Assembly: GCA_012934845.2 (NCBI GenBank) | Contig: WNNJ02001438.1 | Span: forward strand, 62,001-126,000 | DNA: 64,000 nt | Source: Pomphorhynchus laevis | Lineage: Eukaryota > Acanthocephala > Palaeacanthocephala > Echinorhynchida > Pomphorhynchidae | Direction of reading: 5' to 3' | Part shown: positions 50,701 through 59,680 of the stretch, in pieces | Numbering within the stretch: the first letter of the stretch is position 1 | How the letters are laid out: each line of letters starts with the position of its first letter | The notes under the pieces: model-generated | The model's input: only the letters and a program-made list of their open reading frames with translations | The model's database searches: none | What the model was told of the DNA's origin: nothing | Program-made: the position numbers and the translations under genes

Positions 50701-53700
50701 CTAACTGGTTTGTAGTTGTCAACATAGAAGCGACTTCATGTTTTAAACAAGGGCCGTACTATAGAGGTTTTCCACACCATGGGCATCTGGTGTAAAGCGA
50801 TGCTGCAAATATTGCATATAAAGGAAAACAAATTACAGGTGCCAGTTTTTTAAGTACACTGCAGGTAGGGAATCCGGACATGGAGAGTTCGAAGATTTCA
50901 GACAAGCAAGCTCATCGATGATTCTGTCATCAGAAACAGAGATTCTACTCAAATAATCACGGGAAGTTGGCACAAGAACGTGACTAGCAAATGTATTTGC
51001 AATATCCTTTTCATAAATATGAATAGTATCATTACTATCCACAAGTGAATCAATTGATCCGCTACTGTATTTAAAGTTTTACGTAGCCAAAAAGTGCGTG
51101 TATATTGTGTTTAGTTACAAAAGACGATTTTCAAATTGACGTTGCTAAACACGTTTCAGGTCGTGAACTTATTCATTTAGATCTAAATGATTCGAAACTT
51201 ATATTCCGCTTCACATATCTTAAATATGATAATTTCTTTTCTTTTAATGAATAACGTACATCTCTATGAAGACAAGGAGGAAGATTTGAGTGCAATCCAG
51301 TAGATCGTATGAGAAAATCTTATGAGCAAATCTAATAGAATATGTTGGAATTAATCCCATCACATTTCAACTCCCACAACAAATGGATTAAGCCAATGTA
51401 CATGTGATATACAATTGTAAACCATCACGAAATCTGTTTTGAAGGCATTAGGACTCCCACAAAGTGATTTTAAAATCAACGATTTTAGGCTCGTAAGTGT
51501 AGAATTGATGCATATCACACAATAGTATGAAGTCCCAAGGGGCTCTAAACGAGAGATCTGGCGCGATATAAAATTAATACTTGATAAATTAAATATTGCC
51601 TTAATATAAAAATAGTTATTCATAATTATTATTTATTAACAATTAATACATGCCGAACTAATCAGCGATGCGATAATAAAATTTATAAATTAGCTAATAA
51701 AAATTATAAATAAAATTATTTAATGTATTTCTTAAATAATGATCCATTCATTAACATTAATGATAGTTGAGAATGCATAAATGACTAAGATAAGAGATTT
51801 TAAATGTAATGTACAGTTGTGAAATCATTTTTTATTTAACATTTATTTTCAAAAACACGTTCTTATATCAATTTTGTTAATTTAGTATTTCTAAAATCTC
51901 AGGAATTCTTTTAATGCATTTTGGACAAATGTATTTTTATGCGTTTTTGTAAATGTGACATTATAGCAAAGTTTGATAATAAATACTAAACCCATAATCT
52001 TCTTCCATTACAATGATATAGTTATTACAGGAACAAAGAAGCAGAAAAAATTATCCTTTATTTGATAAAAATTCTATATTTCGATAGCTCCTGCTATCAT
52101 CATCAGGATTACAATAAAATATTGTAATCCTGATGTAATCCATTTTATTGTAATCCTTATGATGATAGCAAGAGCTACCGAAATATAGATTTTTTTTATT
52201 AAATAAAGGATAATTTCTGTTTCTTTTTTCCTGTAATAACTATACTTTTTGTTAGTTTTATCATTTTTATTATTAAAAATCACGTAATAACACGTGTCTA
52301 ATGGCACGTGAAATATCACGGCACTGTCTGCTTGTTTGTGATCGCCCCGTTCCAAGATGTATTGTTCAGTTGTATGCCGGAGTAATGCCGATCAGCATGA
52401 CTAATGAAGAATAACCAATAAATGTCAGAATTTATTACTGTAGAACAGTAACTTGTAAATTGAGTTTATTAATAATGTGTTTTTTAAATATTATTATTAA
52501 TTTGCATTAGACACGTAATAACCAAATCGAAATGAGCAAAAATGATTCGTTGTCTGATAACTTTGTTAAGTAAATTGAGATTTGCAGACTATAGAACAAC
52601 AAACGTATTTTACTTAAGGACGGTCAACGGAAAGAGAGTAATATTATACTGATTAATAAGACATCTATTATATCGCTTAGAAAATAACATCAAACGTAGT
52701 ACTTACATTCATCATTTATAGCTCAATCAAGTGCAAATCCCAGATATGAATTAATTAAGAATTGATTATCATGCGAGAGTTAATATAATTGTATATTTAA
52801 GCAACTCACATGGAATTTGAATTTTGAAATTCCGAGTAAATTCAACATTTAGCAAGCATTATGTAAAATGATAATTTAAATTACCTTTAAATTACATTTT
52901 AATCATAATAGATTAAAACAGTCAGCTGAGCCTATGTATTATATACTATATATAAATTAAAAATAAAGATAAATAATTTTAGAAAAAAAAGATAAATAAT
53001 TATAATCATTAAAATTTTTATTCGAGTTAGAGTTAATTGTAATATATAAACGTGAAAGTGGATGCGCTTCAACCCAGTTGTATAGCAGCCCCCTACTGAT
53101 GAGACACAAAAGTCGAAACAGCATAGAGTTAGTTTATGCTGTTTGAATCTTTCCGATTCCTTCAATCAGAATAATTGTTGATTTAAGCAACTCATATAGG
53201 CATTTTTAGATAAATAAAAGCATCTAACAGCTTGATTTCAAAGAAAGCTTAATTTGAATTATGATAGAAAAACAGCTGGAATATATTTGTTAATTTTATT
53301 TAAAATAAATTTAGAAACAAAATCATCCAACAGCGTTAAAAGCATCTAAAAAATAAAATTATAAAATTTAATTTTATTATTATAAAATTTAATTTTTTTT
53401 CAAGTTAGATTTAATTGTAATATATAAAGGTGAGAATACATTTATTTTTTAAATATTTTAGAAATTAGTATAACTTATATTAAAAGCTTCTCTGCACTAA
53501 CAGTCATAAGAAATTTGCAAAATTAAAAGAAACTTAAAGTTAGTTTTTGCAAGTTTGTCATTTTCGTTCATTAGAGGAAATAGTTATTTTTTCTAAATAA
53601 AAGTCTTTGGAGGAACTGCAATTTTTGAAGTGATATTCAGCTTATTGTAGTTATCAGATATATTAACAATTAAATATTTATTTGCTGATAGTTGAACAAT

Positions 53701-56700
53701 ATACACGGTAGATATTTATTTATCTAACTTTAAACATTTTCACCTGTTAGTTTCTCTTAATTAGAAGTTCCGTAATACCTAATTACTGAACTCCATTATT
53801 TGCTGATTAAGTAATTACAGAACTTCATTATTTGCTGATTAAGTAATTACTGAACTCCATTATTTGCTGATTAACTAATTACTAAACTCCGTTATTTGCT
53901 GATTAACTAATTACTGAACTTCATTATTTGCTGATTAAGTAATTACTGAACTCCATTACTGGCTGATTGTTGAACAATATACACGGTCGATATTTAGTTA
54001 TCTAACTATAAACATTTTCACCTGTTAGTTTCTTTTAATTAGGAGTTCAGTAATAACTAATTACTGAACTCCATTATTTGCTGATTAACTAATTACTGAA
54101 CTCCATTATTTGCTGATTAACTAATTACTGAACTCCATTATTTGCTGGTTAAGTAATTACTGAACTCCATTGTTTGCTTATTGTTGAACAATATACATGG
54201 TCGATATTTAGTTATCTAACTTTAAACATTTTCACCTGTTAGTTTCTTTTAATTTAGAGTTCAGTAATGACTAATTACTGAACTTCATTATTTGCTGATT
54301 AACTAATTACTGAACTCCATTATTTGCTGATTAAGTAATTACTGAACTCCATTATTTGCATATTGTTGAACAATATACACGGTCGATATTTAGTTATCTA
54401 ACTTTAAACATTTTCACCTGTTAATTTCTATTAATTAGGGGTTCAATAATAACTAATTACTGAACTCCATTACTGGCTGATTGTTGAACAATATACACGG
54501 TCGATATTTAGTTATCTAACTATAAATATTTTCACCTGTTAGTTTATTTTAATTAGGAGTTCAGTAATAACTAATTACTGAACTCCATAATTTGCTGATT
54601 AACTAATTACTGAACTCCATTATTTGCTGATTAAGTAATTACTGAACTCCATTACTGGCTTATTGTTGAACAATATACACGGTCGATATTTAGTTATCTA
54701 ACTATAAACATTTTTACCTGTTAATTTCTATTAATAAGGGGTACTATAATAACTAATTATTGAACTCCATTACTGGCTTATTGTTGAACAATATACACGG
54801 TCGATATTTAGTTATCTAACTTTAAACATTTTCACCTGTTAGTTTCTATTAATAAGGGGTTCAATAATAACTAATTGCTGATTATCATTATCGGCTGATT
54901 GTTGAACAATATACATGGTCGATATTTAGTTATCTAACTTTAAACATTTTCACCTGCTAGTTTCTTTTAATTTAGAGTTCAGTAATGACTGATTTTAATT
55001 CTAAAAATAATTGTATTTTTCAGCTTGTGCTTTATTGATTTTATTAAATACTAAAAATATCAAAATGCCGCCTTTTATCTTTGCATTTTACCTGTTAGTT
55101 TCTTTTAATTTAGAGTTCAGTAATGACTAATTACTGAACTCCATTATTTGCTGATTAACTAATTACTGAACTCCATTATTTGCTGATTAAGTAATTACTG
55201 AACTCCATTATTTGCATATTGTTGAACAATATACACGGTCGATCAAAATTTCACGGTCGATCAATATACACTGTCGATCAAAATTTCACGGTCGATCAAT
55301 ATACACGGTCGATCAAAATTTCCTTTTTGTCCTGAAAATGCCCTAATTCTGATTAAAGTTAAATATACTGTGAAGTGCGTGTATTTTTAAACTGATATAC
55401 GAAAAGTTTAAATGCGTTTTTTAAGTTTTGGGCTGAAATCAAACATTTTTAATAATAAAATTAGAGTTCAATTCGATATTAGCGCCCGCGTCATTAATAC
55501 TTCATCAAATAAAAAATTCAAGATATAAATTAATTTAGTTTTTTTTTCTGTGATTTGAAGTCACTTAGAATTAAGATAATCTGAATCAACAGCTAATCAA
55601 TAACCGAATACAAAATATAGAACTCGAATTATGATAGTTTCTACTTACGAAAATAAGAGAAAATAAGAAGATTTTAAGATTATGTTTGTGAATTTAACTT
55701 TTACAAAATTGGACTCAACGCTATTCCTTAACTAACTTACATTTCAATTTTGATCATGTAATTTCGTTGAGAATAGCAAATAAGGGTTTCTAATTACTTT
55801 ACTGTAGAGTTATAAATGGGTTTTGAACAAATGTGATAAAAACATTATTTATTTATTAAATACTATATTTATTATGAAGGAGAGTGATATAACCAGCTAT
55901 ATTTATTATATAAATAATTTTTCTCAAAATGATACCATTCTGTATGAATTTTGTTAGTAATTTTAGCCAGATGCGGAAAAACGACGAAAAACACTGCTAG
56001 ATGCCGTTTCGTCATCACTACGACTCATCAGTGCCAATTCCTTCCCACTGCTGGATGCAGAGGAGGACTATGGGAGGAAATTGGTACAGATGAGTCATAG
56101 TGATGACGAAACGGAATCTAGCAGTGTTTTTGTCGTTCTTCCACGTCTGACTAAAATGACTAATAAATAATTATTTTAGTAATCATATAAGCCCAACGCG
56201 AAAGAATGACGAATGCCGTTTCGTCATCACTATGACTCATCAGTGCCAGTTATGAGTCATAGTGATGAAGAAACGGCATTCGTCATTCTTTCGCATCGGG
56301 CTTATATGATTACTAAAAAAATTCACGCGGAATTGTATCATCATTTGGAAATAATTTTTTATATAATAATATTTATTAATATTTAATATTTATTAATATT
56401 AAATATTTTTTCTTTGATTTTCTTTGATTATCTTTTATCTCAACTTTTCGGTTTATTCGACAGTGGATGACACTTTTGATTTTACTTGTTTGATTGATAA
56501 TAGTGTTAATATTAAAAATAGTATTAGTTTCTACTAACGAAAATAAGAGAAAATAAGAAGTTTTTAAGATTATGTTGGTAAATTGAACTTTTACAAAATT
56601 GGACTAAACACTATTCCTTGATATTAGCAAGATATGTTAGCAATATTCCTTAATATTCCTAACATATTCCTCCATTTGATCATATAATTTCTTTGAGATT

Positions 56701-59680
56701 AGCAAATTAGGGTTTCTCATTGCTTTACTCTAGAGTTATAAATGGGTTTTGAACAAATGTGATGGTCAAGTTAAAATAAAATTATTAGATGCATTTGTTT
56801 AAATCAAAAATATTGAAATTAATGAATGGATTTACAATTCATAAATAAAATTTAATTAATTTTAGATAGAGCCAATAATCAATCGCATAAGTAATGAAAG
56901 TATTGTTGATGCAAAATGGTCAACAACCAACAGATACATATATTTTCTCAGTCACTCTTCTGGATATTTAACCGTATGGTCCCTAGATGCAAAGCTTACG
57001 GAAGCTGTATATCGTTATCGAGTTTCGCAAACGTCATTAACCTCATTCAATCAGCACTATTTCGGTAATTTTAAAATTCGCTCATATTAATCATTTGTTA
57101 CTTAAATCCCTACTAAACCACATATTCCAATTGAAGATGTATTTATTTCTATTTTGGCCTTAATAACATAATTTTATTATATGATTTAAGCTCGTAAGTA
57201 AATATTTCGTTCGCGTAAGGACTCGTAATTACCGCGAATTGTGGATTTAACTGTAAAGAGATTATTGTATATTGAAGATATTAATATTGAAAATTATTAA
57301 AATTGTATATTAATATACAATATTTTAGTTATTTTTTATATTGAAATACTTATATAATTTAATAAATCATGATTTATTATTTAATTAATAATATAATTTA
57401 TAATTTATAAATATTTATAAAATATTTATATTTCAAATATTTATAACTTATAAATTAATATCTTTTATAAATTATATTTTGTTTACCATCAAGCTATACA
57501 TTTTTATCTTTACGTGTATGTTAAATTTTTGTGAGTTTCTAAGTTTATGCAAAACTTAAATCTATCAAATTTATTGATAGATTCAAAAAAGCATAATTTT
57601 CATCATGCTGTTTTAAACATTCCTTCATAGGTAATCTGCATTTTTATTCATTCATATTTTAGTATTGCTCGTCATAGATCACAGATCAAAGTGGGCAAAT
57701 AAAATTCTTAAACCAATAATGTAACGAAACAATTTAATTTAAATAAGGAAACTTTTCGATCATCATTTTGTACAAAATTGAAATAGGGTAATATTGAAAA
57801 TATTAAATTAGATGATAAATTAGAAAATTAAAAGATAAAAATTAAACTAAAATAGGAAAATGGCTGAATAATACTTTGAATGATAATACTTTGAATACTA
57901 TGAATGATACTTTTTTAATAAAATGTAGCTATTCGACTATATAATGGCAATTAATGATTAGTTCTTTTAGCTGTTGGTATGGGTTAGCCGATATAATAAT
58001 AATATCGGCTAATAATATAATAATATATATTATATAAAATATAATATATAATATAATATAAATATAATATTATATATTATATAATAATATTATATAAAAA
58101 TCATATAATAATGTAATTTTAATATAAATTTATTTGACGAGCATTAAGGTTGTTGATTAATAATAATTAATGCTCAATTAATAATAATTACAGCTCTTAT
58201 TATAATAATAAAAAAATATTATTATATATAATAATTATATAATTATATAATTATTATCATATAATAATTATTCGACACATGCCTGAATGCATTACATGTT
58301 ATCCTGCAAAAATAACGTTGATTGTCTCTATAATATACAAAGCATCCCGATTAAAATTAAGGATGAAAATTTTATTCGATAATTCGCTAACCTTTATTAG
58401 CATCTTCAGAAAATTACCTGAAATTACCTAATTGTAATTATCTGAAGATGCTAATAAAGGTTAGCGAAATATCAAATAAAGGTTTCCCCCTTTTTTGATC
58501 CAGATCCAATAATATCTTTATCAATTATGGATTATTATCAACTATTTAAAATCACACCAGTTATCATCAACTTTTGTAGTTTATTTTTGCAATTTCGATT
58601 TATTTTTAATTCTATTAATTTTTACTCATGCACAATTGGGGGAAATTGTGCATAGTTCTTACGGTTACTTATTGGATACCATACAGGCTCGTTCGACATA
58701 AAGGGCACCACATGTCACCATATGAACTTCCTCACGGTAATTTGCACGCAATATATCGATGCCTTTAAATCTTTTAAACGCTTTATCTGAGAAAAATTGT
58801 CGATGCCCTTACGTTAAAGATTTTCAAGGTGATGTGTCGCAATTGGATTAATCCTTGAATATCAAACTAGAGATACATATTACATATCAAAACAGCCACT
58901 AATGCTATGATATGTTCTTGTTTAATCTAATAATAATCATGTAATATAAAAATATTAGATAAAGTATATTGGTTTAAGATATGTTTTTGAATACTACAAG
59001 TATTCATTTGACCTTTTTGATGATAGTTATCAAAATATTGAATTAAAATTGATTTCAAAAATTCTTATAATAAACAATATATTGCTAAAATATATGCAAC
59101 AGGATAATATATTTAATAAATTTTTATATGAAAAACATAAAAGCATTCTTACATTTTGCAATTAAATATAGCTGAAATGAATTAGTAAATATATTTATAT
59201 TAATAATCTTTATTTATTGTTAATATTAGTTGAAATATAAGTACCTTTGTGAATGCATTTTAAAATGCAAGGTACTCGATTTAAGTATATATAAATTTAA
59301 TATAAACTTAATTTAATTATCAATATATCAACTATTTTAAAATTTAGATTTATAAATTTTTCAGATTTTCTCGTCTGTTAAGGATCTAAGGAGTATCTTG
59401 CTGTTGGTGATTCTGCTGGTTTTCTTCATCTTCTTGAAGTAACATGGTCTTCTAAGCAATTGTTGTCAGAGGATACACTAGGTAAAAGCCATTTGTTCAA
59501 AAGCATTTCATTAGATTCTTCAAACTAGACCTTATTAGTAATCTTGATGAAGAAGAAAGCACAGACAACATTGAAAACATGGAAAACAATAAAAGGTTTC
59601 AAAGCAAAAAAACTGTTTTAAATGAAGAGCTTAAACAGCATTTAAATAATGTTCAATTGAAGACAGCTGAAATTAATAAG
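37025..59680 (+). CDS. DNAI3: Axonemal dynein intermediate chain, DNAI3/WDR63-like (gene B)
   Basis: Sixteen exons join into one open frame with every phase matched: 37025-37135, 37184-37464, 38644-38752, 40778-40856, 40918-41009, 42094-42267, 44477-45133, 46023-46102, 46154-46310, 46346-46373, 48967-49124, 49168-49231, 49277-49407, 56866-57064, 59383-59481, 59529-59680. WD-blade segments match human WDR63 as I remember it: FEFCPTQPFLIAGGCANGSV / FKFCPSDPNIIAGGCINGQ, NGNVLCVDW / GEVIYTDW, ESPFFQGLFVVATELENI / QRSPFYNDIILTVGGWNV, SSGYLTVWSLD / EDGYIDIWDL, AGFLHLLEVTW / YGTLHILEIPW. The protein is the IC140-type chain of inner-arm dynein I1/f. The N-terminal ~80 residues and the last exon(s) are not found in the window. 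Confidence 0.85.
38325..38490 (+). repeat. Interspersed repeat, also found split at 55015-55390
   Basis: GTGCTTTATTAATTTTATTA through TTTTGTCCTGAAAATGCCCT to AAGTGCGTGCATTTTTAAA. The same two halves occur at 55020-55085 and 55315-55390 around satellite sequence. Confidence 0.65.
38940..39270 (+). pseudogene. GIY-YIG endonuclease fragment of a canonical PLE
   Basis: An open piece (38981-39280) reads TGSRSNLTETPGKYKCLNKR, CMCCNDITEGRSFKIE, CKNKNTIYFCVC and RYVRETSMNSF. The cysteine cluster before a C-x-NxIY strand and a YVGET-like strand is the start of the GIY-YIG domain of C-terminal-endonuclease PLEs; the G of YVG has become R. Only this part of the element is present. Confidence 0.65.
39565..40340. 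repeat. About 0.78-kb repeat, copy 1
   Basis: Shared almost base for base with 52255-53053 (for example GGCACGTGAAATATCACGGC and ACTTAAGGACGGTCAACGG). It ends in CAGCTGAGCCTATGTATTAT, a diverged form of the reversed Naiad terminus. An older partial copy sits at 39380-39545. No ORF, family unknown. Confidence 0.7.
40406..40440. repeat. Perfect 14-bp hairpin
   Basis: GCATTAGCAGAGAA, a 7-nt loop, TTCTCTGCTAATGC. Not linked to any gene end. Confidence 0.6.
40778..42267 (+). CDS. DNAI3: Gene B, first WD40 blades (3 exons)
   Basis: 40778-40856 encodes SSITFVNSHPIMK (compare MITCVSWHPTIYG), 40918-41009 encodes ELIVAAFATNDK and SYIGIWSLDNYVKPK, and 42094-42267 encodes IILECKEDVIVFEF, CPTQPFLIAGGCANGSVVLW and DLDQYSSKFKTGE. 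These are the first two blades of the propeller. The 61-nt intron after 40856 is compact, while the next (41010-42093) holds a family-5 hammerhead unit. Confidence 0.85.
41475..41507 (+). ncRNA. Hammerhead ribozyme core, family 5
   Basis: CUGAUGA, U, stem II GAUUCC/GGAAUC with loop AAACU, GAAA, AUUC. Stem II is perfect and unlike the other families. A single copy in the intron of gene B; stem I is weak. Confidence 0.6.
42375..42406 (-). ncRNA. Hammerhead ribozyme core, family 4
   Basis: CUGAUGA, stem II AUAGC/GCUAU with loop AGCA, GAAA, UAUU. Confidence 0.6.
42447..42478 (+). ncRNA. Hammerhead ribozyme core, family 4 (inverted partner)
   Basis: Same as 42375-42406. After UAUU the sequence GAAC faces ACUUC before the core; the related copy at 42979 has GUUC/GAAC, four pairs. 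Confidence 0.6.
42600..42690 (+). mobile_element. Diverged PLE 3' tail with a 10-bp hairpin
   Basis: GTTCTCAGGC, CGAA, GCCTGAGAAC forms a perfect hairpin at about 42622-42645. The following AGTTCTCCTGATTACCTCCG resembles AGTTCCTCCTGATGACCTCT of the Naiad 3' UTR, so this may be a distant relative of that structured element. Confidence 0.45.
42700..43075. mobile_element. Wider inverted pair of family-4 units
   Basis: Cores at 42714-42742 (minus, intact) and 42979-43007 (plus, GAAA box changed) are separated by 236 bp of A/T-rich sequence. The 63-codon ORF over the right arm is not a gene. Confidence 0.6.
43831..44499 (+). repeat. 333-bp tandem duplication ending in a gene B exon
   Basis: 43831-44163 is repeated at 44164-44496 without visible change. 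Each unit contains a reversed Naiad terminus (CAGATAACTGAGTCTATG), the ATTAAG acceptor and the first 20 nt of exon 44477-45133. There are thus two copies of the 3' splice site; only the second leads into the full exon. Confidence 0.85.
44477..45133 (+). CDS. DNAI3: Gene B, large exon with a long inserted loop
   Basis: 657 nt, phase 0 to 0, 219 codons. The end (DPITKLTWLPSDIE) matches the WDR63 blade VITDIHWLSDTFE. Before it lie about 190 residues rich in Lys, Asp, Glu and Asn (KDLGFGDEMFEKYAFLLKK, DDNIDTDEFEDEFNRFNESC) where human WDR63 has roughly 55. This is a lineage-specific acidic/helical insertion between blades. The 3' splice site lies in the second copy of a 333-bp tandem duplication. 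Confidence 0.8.
46023..46373 (+). CDS. DNAI3: Gene B, three exons including a 28-nt microexon
   Basis: 46023-46102 encodes INKRGLPTNPASPKSSYPYF and ends CAA before GTACGT. 46154-46310 encodes NLLQFWSTNPELAPPRKYP to LDKNWTPVYK (compare LDLSWKPLTKV). 46346-46373 is a 28-nt microexon (LTILAINAK) with donor GTAAGC, needed to pass from phase 0 to phase 1. Introns are 51 and 35 nt. Choosing GTACGT and not the GTAC six bases earlier gives the right blade length. Confidence 0.75.
46850..47130. repeat. Cluster of foldback-end copies and a Naiad tail piece
   Basis: TCATATCATGTCTATAAAAC-like copies at 46866-46985 match the arms of the element at 3443-3578. A minus-strand Naiad tail piece follows (47025-47120). 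Confidence 0.5.
47275..48620 (-). mobile_element. Nest of Naiad tails
   Basis: Tails on the minus strand at 47275-47640 (with the end of the RT ORF), 47935-48020, 48105-48300 (two short ones) and 48300-48610. Each begins on the plus strand with a CAGATAACTGAGTCTA-like end. The copy at 48370-48480 keeps much of the structured element. All lie in the 2.6-kb intron of gene B after the microexon at 46373. Confidence 0.7.
48967..49407 (+). CDS. DNAI3: Gene B, three clustered exons
   Basis: 48967-49124 encodes KLSVKGHNRIDTTVEN and VNTSLLLHNK; 49168-49231 encodes NGNVLCVDWRALKTNDTGQ (donor either at 49226 or 49232, both phase 1); 49277-49407 encodes RKKIARAPIIVMEE and SPFFQGLFVVATELENIVC. Introns of 43 and 45 nt. 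The next exon is 7.4 kb away. Confidence 0.8.
49410..50215. other. Intron start with unresolved coding-like debris
   Basis: The stretch 49420-50040 has less A/T than its surroundings and short open pieces, including CRCRFCSDQCDSLLHV near 49940-49980, which recalls the cysteine motif after the RT of some LINEs. Too broken to classify. Confidence 0.3.
50330..50580. mobile_element. Chimeric hammerhead unit pair (family 2 joined to family 1)
   Basis: The minus core at 50354-50385 is family 2 with changed CUGAUGA and GAAA boxes; the plus core at 50467-50498 is family 1, intact (stem II GAUAAC/GUUAGC partly paired). An inverted family-1 stub lies between. Confidence 0.6.
50600..51045 (-). mobile_element. 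Jockey/CR1-like LINE RT fragment
   Basis: The minus strand reads DDRIIDELACLKSSNSPCPD then SLPAVYLKN (the block before the RT fingers; usual form KSPGPDGIP), and after frame breaks NFLENIDVLCNNQHGFRINR, the QHGFRxGRST box. No other part of the LINE is found. Confidence 0.7.
51050..52000. other. Gene B intron, nothing firm
   Basis: An open piece at 51115-51250 with an AG before it and GT inside looks exon-like but does not match the WDR63 order or the phases of the flanking exons. The rest is A/T-rich. Confidence 0.3.
52075..52106 (-). ncRNA. Hammerhead ribozyme core, family 2
   Basis: CUGAUGA, U, stem II GAUAGC/GCUAUC with loop AGGA, GAAA, UAUA. Stem II is perfect. Confidence 0.7.
52156..52187 (+). 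ncRNA. Hammerhead core, family 2 (inverted partner, one core change)
   Basis: CUUAUGA replaces CUGAUGA, so probably inactive. It keeps a clear 4-bp stem I: AAUC before the core and GAUU after UAUA. Confidence 0.5.
52255..53053. repeat. About 0.78-kb repeat, copy 2
   Basis: Near-identical to 39565-40340. The right flank that follows copy 1 (AGATTTAATTGTAATATATA) reappears here only at 53403, so about 350 bp was inserted or rearranged after 53053. Confidence 0.7.
53670..55340 (+). repeat. Higher-order satellite array
   Basis: Two motifs alternate: a 32-bp unit (GAACTCCATTATTTGCTGAT, TAACTAATTACT) in runs of one to five, and a longer unit starting GTTGAACAATATACACGGTC, then ATATTTAGTTATCTAAC and CATTTTCACCTGTTAG. 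About nine long units are seen. At their junction GAGTTCAGTAAT and ATTACTGAACTC form a 12-bp hairpin. The array ends (55235-55320) in short repeats of CACGGTCGATCAA. Confidence 0.9.
55960..56310. mobile_element. Two foldback elements with canonical-type hammerhead cores
   Basis: Palindromes at about 55972-56155 and 56190-56310. The minus cores 56006-56031 and 56218-56243 read CUGAUGA, stem II GUCGU/AUGAC or GUCAU/AUGAC with loop AGUG, GAAAC, with no extra U. The downstream GGCAUU/C does not give an obvious stem III and cleavage site. Partner cores on the plus strand are changed. Confidence 0.6.
56866..57064 (+). CDS. DNAI3: Gene B, WD40 blade exon
   Basis: Encodes IEPIINRISNESIVDAKWS, RYIYFLSHSSGYLTVWSLDA and YRVSQTSLTSFNQHYF; phase 0 to 1. 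Matches the GHWSLTRPGVFYIGREDGYIDIWDL blade of WDR63. Confidence 0.9.
57065..58350. other. Gene B intron, low-complexity A/T
   Basis: TA- and AAT-rich runs (notably 58010-58110 and 58215-58270); no gene or mobile element recognised. Confidence 0.5.
58345..58560. mobile_element. Head-to-head hammerhead unit pair (family 1)
   Basis: Same layout as 32935-33135, including GGATGAAAATTTTATT at the left edge. The minus core 58378-58409 has a changed GAAA box. Confidence 0.7.
58442..58473 (+). ncRNA. Hammerhead ribozyme core, family 1
   Basis: CUGAAGA, U, stem II GCUAAU/GUUAGC (one U-G), loop AAAG, GAAA, UAUC; core intact. Confidence 0.6.
59383..59680 (+). CDS. DNAI3: Gene B, last blade and start of the C-terminal coil
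   Basis: 59383-59481 encodes SKEYLAVGDSAGFLHLLEVT and SSKQLLSEDTL. After a 47-nt intron, 59529-59680 encodes a charged helical tail (NLDEEESTDNIEN, VLNEELKQHLNNVQLKTAE). The acceptor is the AAG at 59380-59382; using the AG at 59363-59364 would bring an in-frame stop. The exon ends in phase 0 at GTATGG, so at least one more exon lies beyond. Confidence 0.85.

Larger units (their letters stand above)
52000..52245. mobile_element. Foldback pair of family-2 hammerhead units
   Basis: Arms of about 100 bp from AGTTATTACAGGAACAAAG to its complement, centred near 52120. It abuts the 0.78-kb repeat copy 2. Confidence 0.7.

Noticed and set aside
51112-51250. Exon-like open stretch
   Set aside because: Flanking gene B exons (49277-49407 and 56866-57064) already join in phase and match adjacent residues of WDR63, so no exon is missing here.
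53670-55340. CRISPR-like regular repeats
   Set aside because: The units are tandem with no unique spacers, and the genome is clearly eukaryotic.
59365-59382. Apparent in-frame stop codon at the start of a gene B exon
   Set aside because: Using the next AG (after TCTGTTAAG, exon from 59383) removes the stop, keeps phase and gives the expected blade length.
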